From positions 1 to 54,972 of the forward strand of contig NZ_JAAKDT010000019.1 of the NCBI RefSeq assembly GCF_011038785.1: a stretch of DNA of 54,972 bases, given 5' to 3'. Positions 52,092 through 54,972 of the stretch are shown here, one piece after another. The notes under the pieces are model-generated. The model did no database searches. It worked only from the letters and a program-made list of their open reading frames with translations, and was not told the DNA's origin. Within the stretch, counting starts at the first letter, position 1. Every line of letters begins with the position of its first letter. Made by a program: the position numbers and the translations under genes. Source of the stretch: Parabacteroides sp. ZJ-118. Lineage in GTDB: Bacteria; Bacteroidota; Bacteroidia; Bacteroidales; Tannerellaceae.

Positions 52092-53501
52092 TTATTCGCG
52101 CGCAAATGACTTCAAAGGAACACTTACTCCCATGTAAAGATTCATGGCGTTGCCGCTAACCGGCAAGCATTGGGGAGTTACCTTCGTGAGCATATAATCC
52201 GATCCGATAAAGAAATTGATCCAAGACGGCGAGAAATTCAAGGCGATACCATATGTCTTGAACTTACTGTGGATGAATGAGTAGCTCAACGTAGCCTCAA
52301 ACCATTTCACCGGACGGTAGTTACCGGACAAGGTCAGTTCCGTATAGGCTTTCGGGGAATAGAGACGAGTGCTTGACAGCAAACCGATGCCCAGCTTGTT
52401 TTCCAGCAAGCGGTACTCGCCACCGATATTGATTGTCGAGCGAAGGCGGGTGGTGCTTCCGGACTCGCCTCCTTTCTTGAAATGAAGCAGGTTCTCGAAA
52501 TCCTCCTTGATAGCGTCGAACTGATCGCCCATGCTCGGTATGTCGCCGTTATTCTCGCCGATCGCCAGGTCAAAGCCATCAAAATCGAAAGTCCCGTCCA
52601 ACTTACCTACCGTGCTGCCGCCTTTGCTCCAGCTGATAAAACCCAGATCGAGGACGGCGGCGGACAACATGATATTCTCGGTCAACTGGTACGTAGCGCC
52701 CAAGCCTACTCCCAGACCGAAACCGCTAAGACCCGGCGAATCGAAATCAAAGCTATTATAATAATCGCGACCTTGCTCGTCTACCTCCATTTCCGGGACC
52801 AAACCTTTCATATTCGTCTGCAACGTACCGGTAGAGGTGACTTTCCAGCTGGTCTCTCCCATCTCGGCATAGATCTGATCGATCGTAGCGTCCATAGCGC
52901 CCACGCCCCATAACAACTTAACCTTACCTCCGACTGTCAACTTATCCGTGACCGGACGAGAATATCCTACGCCTGTCTCCAGATAGGCCTCGGCATACGC
53001 CTGGATATTCCGGATATCATACGTGCTTTGTGATCCGTTACCCTTTTTCATGAACTCGAACAACGTCTTCGGCGCACGAATGTTCGCCAGCCCCTTGACA
53101 GAGACATCGACCGTCCAGAATCCCTTGCCGGCATACCAGCCTCCGGACAGCACCTGCGTGCCCAAATCCACGTTTACCTGATTCTCGTCCTTCAGGCCAT
53201 TCAGGAAAGACTCCGTATTCACGGAGTTGTCCATGAAGGTGACGGTCTCACCATTCTTCGGATAGATAAAATTATCCACAGCTATCCCGTTCGTGCCATA
53301 CGAGGCGCCAACCGCACCCAATACCGGGATGGAGACATAGCCTCTCTCGGGACGATACGCCGGGTTCATCGTCGTGCGCGCCGTAGAGGATCGCATGAAA
53401 TAAGAAGTTCGTATCTGTTGGGCGGATAGGGACATTCCCACAGTGGCCAATAAACATAACGCGCACAGACCTCTCTTATACATATTATATACAGTGTTCA
53501 T
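52092..53501 (-). CDS. DUF5723-type outer-membrane protein
   Basis: 469 residues with a signal peptide ending near MSLSAQQ. The mature N-terminus QQIRTSYFMRSSTARTTMNPAYRPERGYVSIPVLG is typical of the DUF5723/PorV-like FadL-fold group. The body alternates strands (GGWYAGKGFWTVDVSVKG, GVGYSRPVTDKLTVGGKVKLLWG, SGFGLGVGLGATYQLTENIMLSAAVLDLG) as in a large barrel, and it ends in a membrane strand, YMGVSVPLKS. A transport or assembly role in the outer membrane is likely; nothing more specific is visible. It follows the lipoprotein gene by 36 bp. Confidence 0.75.
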   Translation of the reverse strand: MNTVYNMYKRGLCALCLLATVGMSLSAQQIRTSYFMRSSTARTTMNPAYRPERGYVSIPVLGAVGASYGTNGIAVDNFIYPKNGETVTFMDNSVNTESFLNGLKDENQVNVDLGTQVLSGGWYAGKGFWTVDVSVKGLANIRAPKTLFEFMKKGNGSQSTYDIRNIQAYAEAYLETGVGYSRPVTDKLTVGGKVKLLWGVGAMDATIDQIYAEMGETSWKVTSTGTLQTNMKGLVPEMEVDEQGRDYYNSFDFDSPGLSGFGLGVGLGATYQLTENIMLSAAVLDLGFISWSKGGSTVGKLDGTFDFDGFDLAIGENNGDIPSMGDQFDAIKEDFENLLHFKKGGESGSTTRLRSTINIGGEYRLLENKLGIGLLSSTRLYSPKAYTELTLSGNYRPVKWFEATLSYSFIHSKFKTYGIALNFSPSWINFFIGSDYMLTKVTPQCLPVSGNAMNLYMGVSVPLKSFARE

Positions 53502-53537
53502 CTTTCTTTTTTGTAATTTAAATGGTTAGTACTGGGA

Positions 53538-54596
53538 TCAAATAGAAATACCGCCTTCTTTCTCGAGTTTCAGGTTGAAGGTGGTTTTCTGGCCTTTCTT
53601 CAAAGCCTCGCCCTGATCTCTACCCGTTAAATGCAACCTCAGGTCTATATGGCGCGCGTCCTTCATCTTCGGCATATCCTCCTTCGTGATCTCAAAGACC
53701 ACCTCGCCGGACGGTCCCTTTACGTCTTGCGCCGGGAGTTGGATACCTACCGGCACATCGTTCTCATCCAGGATCACCATCTCGACAGACATATCGAACG
53801 GCATCTCGTTCGTGACCTCTCCATAGATCCTCGCGCTTCCGTCCGAGAAAATATAGTCTACGAAATCCTCGTCAAAAGCGTTCTCGATCCGCTCGACGGA
53901 GACGGCGCTAAACTCCGGCGCCGGAGCCAACGGGAGCTCTACCGCATAACGTAACTCGCTCAAGGCATCCATGGGCGCGTTCATCCATTGTTCACTATCG
54001 GCGGACAGAGCCAAACGTATCTTTTGAGGAACAATCTGTACGATTCCCGGCAGCTGCTCGTTCTTGATAAACTTAAACGCATCCGTCTTCGGGTCAAGAG
54101 GGCCGATCCAAATGGCAGGCGACACCGCCGACAAGGTAAAATCAGAGGAAGCGGACTCCTTTTTACCCGCGTTCTCTGCCTCGATCGACAAGTTACAATC
54201 CAAAGAGGCTTTCGTCACATCCGACTTCAACGTGATGTGAGGATCCGTTAACGCCAAGACGAAATCGCCATCGAACAGGCCGTCGATATCCCCAGTCGTT
54301 ATCTCTTCCGAAGCGATCACCACCTTATCAGAGGCCGCCCGTAGGCTTTTCCCCTTGATCTTCATCGCTCCATCATAGACCACGACGTAGGCCCCATCGA
54401 CTTCTCGGATGGAAGGGACTTTCTCTACACGCACAACGTCGTCCGACGTTACATAACCCGTACCGAGGGGAGCTACCCAAGACTCACCCATCACCGCGTC
54501 GTCCGTATTGACGTCGCTTAAATCATACTTGCTATCCACACATGCCGCGAAACAGCAAAATGACAGCAACAGAATCACTAAATGTTTGTTTTTCAT
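53538..54596 (-). CDS. Lipoprotein partner of the DUF5723 protein
   Basis: 352 residues with a lipobox FAAC (lipid cysteine at position 19, then VDSKYDLSDVNTDD). No enzymatic motif seen. The rest is mostly beta-rich, with repeated E-I-T and L-x-L-x-x-S/P strands and a C-terminal HIDLRLHLTGRDQGEALKKGQKTTFNLKLEKEGGI. The Cys-x-x-x-x-YDLSD start is common in Bacteroidota envelope lipoproteins cotranscribed with DUF5723 genes. It is probably an outer-membrane lipoprotein facing periplasm or surface. Function unknown. Promoter-like TATTTTCG lies at 54644-54637. Confidence 0.7.
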   Translation of the reverse strand: MKNKHLVILLLSFCCFAACVDSKYDLSDVNTDDAVMGESWVAPLGTGYVTSDDVVRVEKVPSIREVDGAYVVVYDGAMKIKGKSLRAASDKVVIASEEITTGDIDGLFDGDFVLALTDPHITLKSDVTKASLDCNLSIEAENAGKKESASSDFTLSAVSPAIWIGPLDPKTDAFKFIKNEQLPGIVQIVPQKIRLALSADSEQWMNAPMDALSELRYAVELPLAPAPEFSAVSVERIENAFDEDFVDYIFSDGSARIYGEVTNEMPFDMSVEMVILDENDVPVGIQLPAQDVKGPSGEVVFEITKEDMPKMKDARHIDLRLHLTGRDQGEALKKGQKTTFNLKLEKEGGISI

Positions 54597-54636
54597 ATCA
54601 AATTATTACTATTAAAACTATTACCCTATCAGCGTA

Positions 54637-54644
54637 CGAAAATA
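54637..54644 (-). promoter_or_regulatory. -7 box for the lipoprotein/DUF5723 pair
   Basis: Minus-strand TATTTTCG, one base off consensus, 41 bp upstream of the lipoprotein start. Confidence 0.45.
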
Positions 54645-54895
54645 GATAAAATAATTGAAAGTCTGACCATAAAAAGCGAGAACCGAAAAAAATCTCTCCA
54701 CACAGGCGAATTTCCACAACCGGAATTCATCGTAATAAAAAAGAAAAAGCGACATCGAGTCCGCCTCAACACCGCCTTTTCTTTACGGATAACGTATACC
54801 CTTTTGTAAGCGTCCAAGCACAGCCGGACGAAATTGCAAATCACGGATTCAATGGCTGTTAGCTTCTATCCCCTGATTTTGTTTTCATTAAACAT
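54645..54895. other. Gap upstream of the last operon
   Basis: No supported gene, repeat or terminator. A 71-codon frame on the minus strand (54629-54844) has no recognisable sequence or promoter. Confidence 0.4.
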
Positions 54896-54970
54896 TTAGT
54901 ATTTATTAGTACTCAAACCCATGTTCATGGGGAGCATGCTGCTGTAATCGGTGCACCCGCGCACGATTTT
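54896..54970 (-). CDS. Possible C-terminal end of a gene running off the window
   Basis: One minus-strand frame stays open from the window end and closes at TAA 54898-54896. It reads KIVRGCTDYSSMLPMNMG and then LSTNKY. It looks more protein-like than the other two frames, but 24 residues cannot be assigned to a family. Confidence 0.35.
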   Translation of the reverse strand, partial: KIVRGCTDYSSMLPMNMGLSTNKY

Positions 54971-54972
54971 GG

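Overview
The window reads as a chromosomal segment of a Bacteroidales gut bacterium, most likely Parabacteroides (P. distasonis-like). The reasons are Bacteroidota-type promoters (-7 box TAnnTTTG, often TAnnTTCG), a V-type ATPase operon containing a DUF2764 gene, type IX secretion components (a PorD/DUF4835 protein, a PorT-like barrel, a gliding-type C-terminal sorting domain), and an rpmB-rpmG-DUF4295 cluster. The species is inferred from gene content and remembered family knowledge, not from a search.

Layout. 1-159: 3' end of an IS66-type transposase. 268-7785 (-): V-type ATPase operon E-DUF2764-A-B-D-I-K with a terminator. 7985-14417: GNAT acetyltransferase, lytic transglycosylase lipoprotein, T9SS-sorted PKD protein, a LysM/periplasmic-binding fusion, a PorT-like barrel, a probable small RNA and uridine kinase. 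14374-18621: cobyrinate a,c-diamide synthase, panB, a DEDDh exonuclease, an amidase and a TSCPD protein. 18704-27589: a visibly GC-rich run of folC, MFS transporter, AraC-type HTH protein, ispE, S9 peptidase and YgiQ radical SAM protein. 27652-35647 (-): ridA, rlmB, recN, porD, coaBC, a remnant of an iron alcohol dehydrogenase, a dnaQ-like exonuclease, dnaN, and the DUF4295-rpmG-rpmB ribosomal cluster.

35.7-44.7 kb is an accessory island. It holds decayed genes (an AlbA_2/RhuM-like pseudogene and an orphan ORF), a nearly palindromic AT-rich element of about 140 bp, and a tight four-gene minus-strand operon: XRE regulator, PLD-nuclease/SNF2 helicase, Eco57I-like N6-adenine methyltransferase, SEFIR (TIR-like) protein. 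This is the best candidate for an unusual defence system. It looks like restriction-modification with a nuclease-helicase effector and a TIR-type protein in the same transcript. Base composition changes abruptly inside the methyltransferase just after its NPPY motif, which suggests that the target-recognition part and the SEFIR gene were acquired separately.

44.9-55 kb returns to core genes: pgk, an AlaX-type tRNA editing protein, three tandem tRNA-Arg(ACG) genes, a patatin/outer-membrane barrel protein, htpG, a DUF5723 outer-membrane protein and its lipoprotein partner. No CRISPR array, rRNA or prophage was seen.
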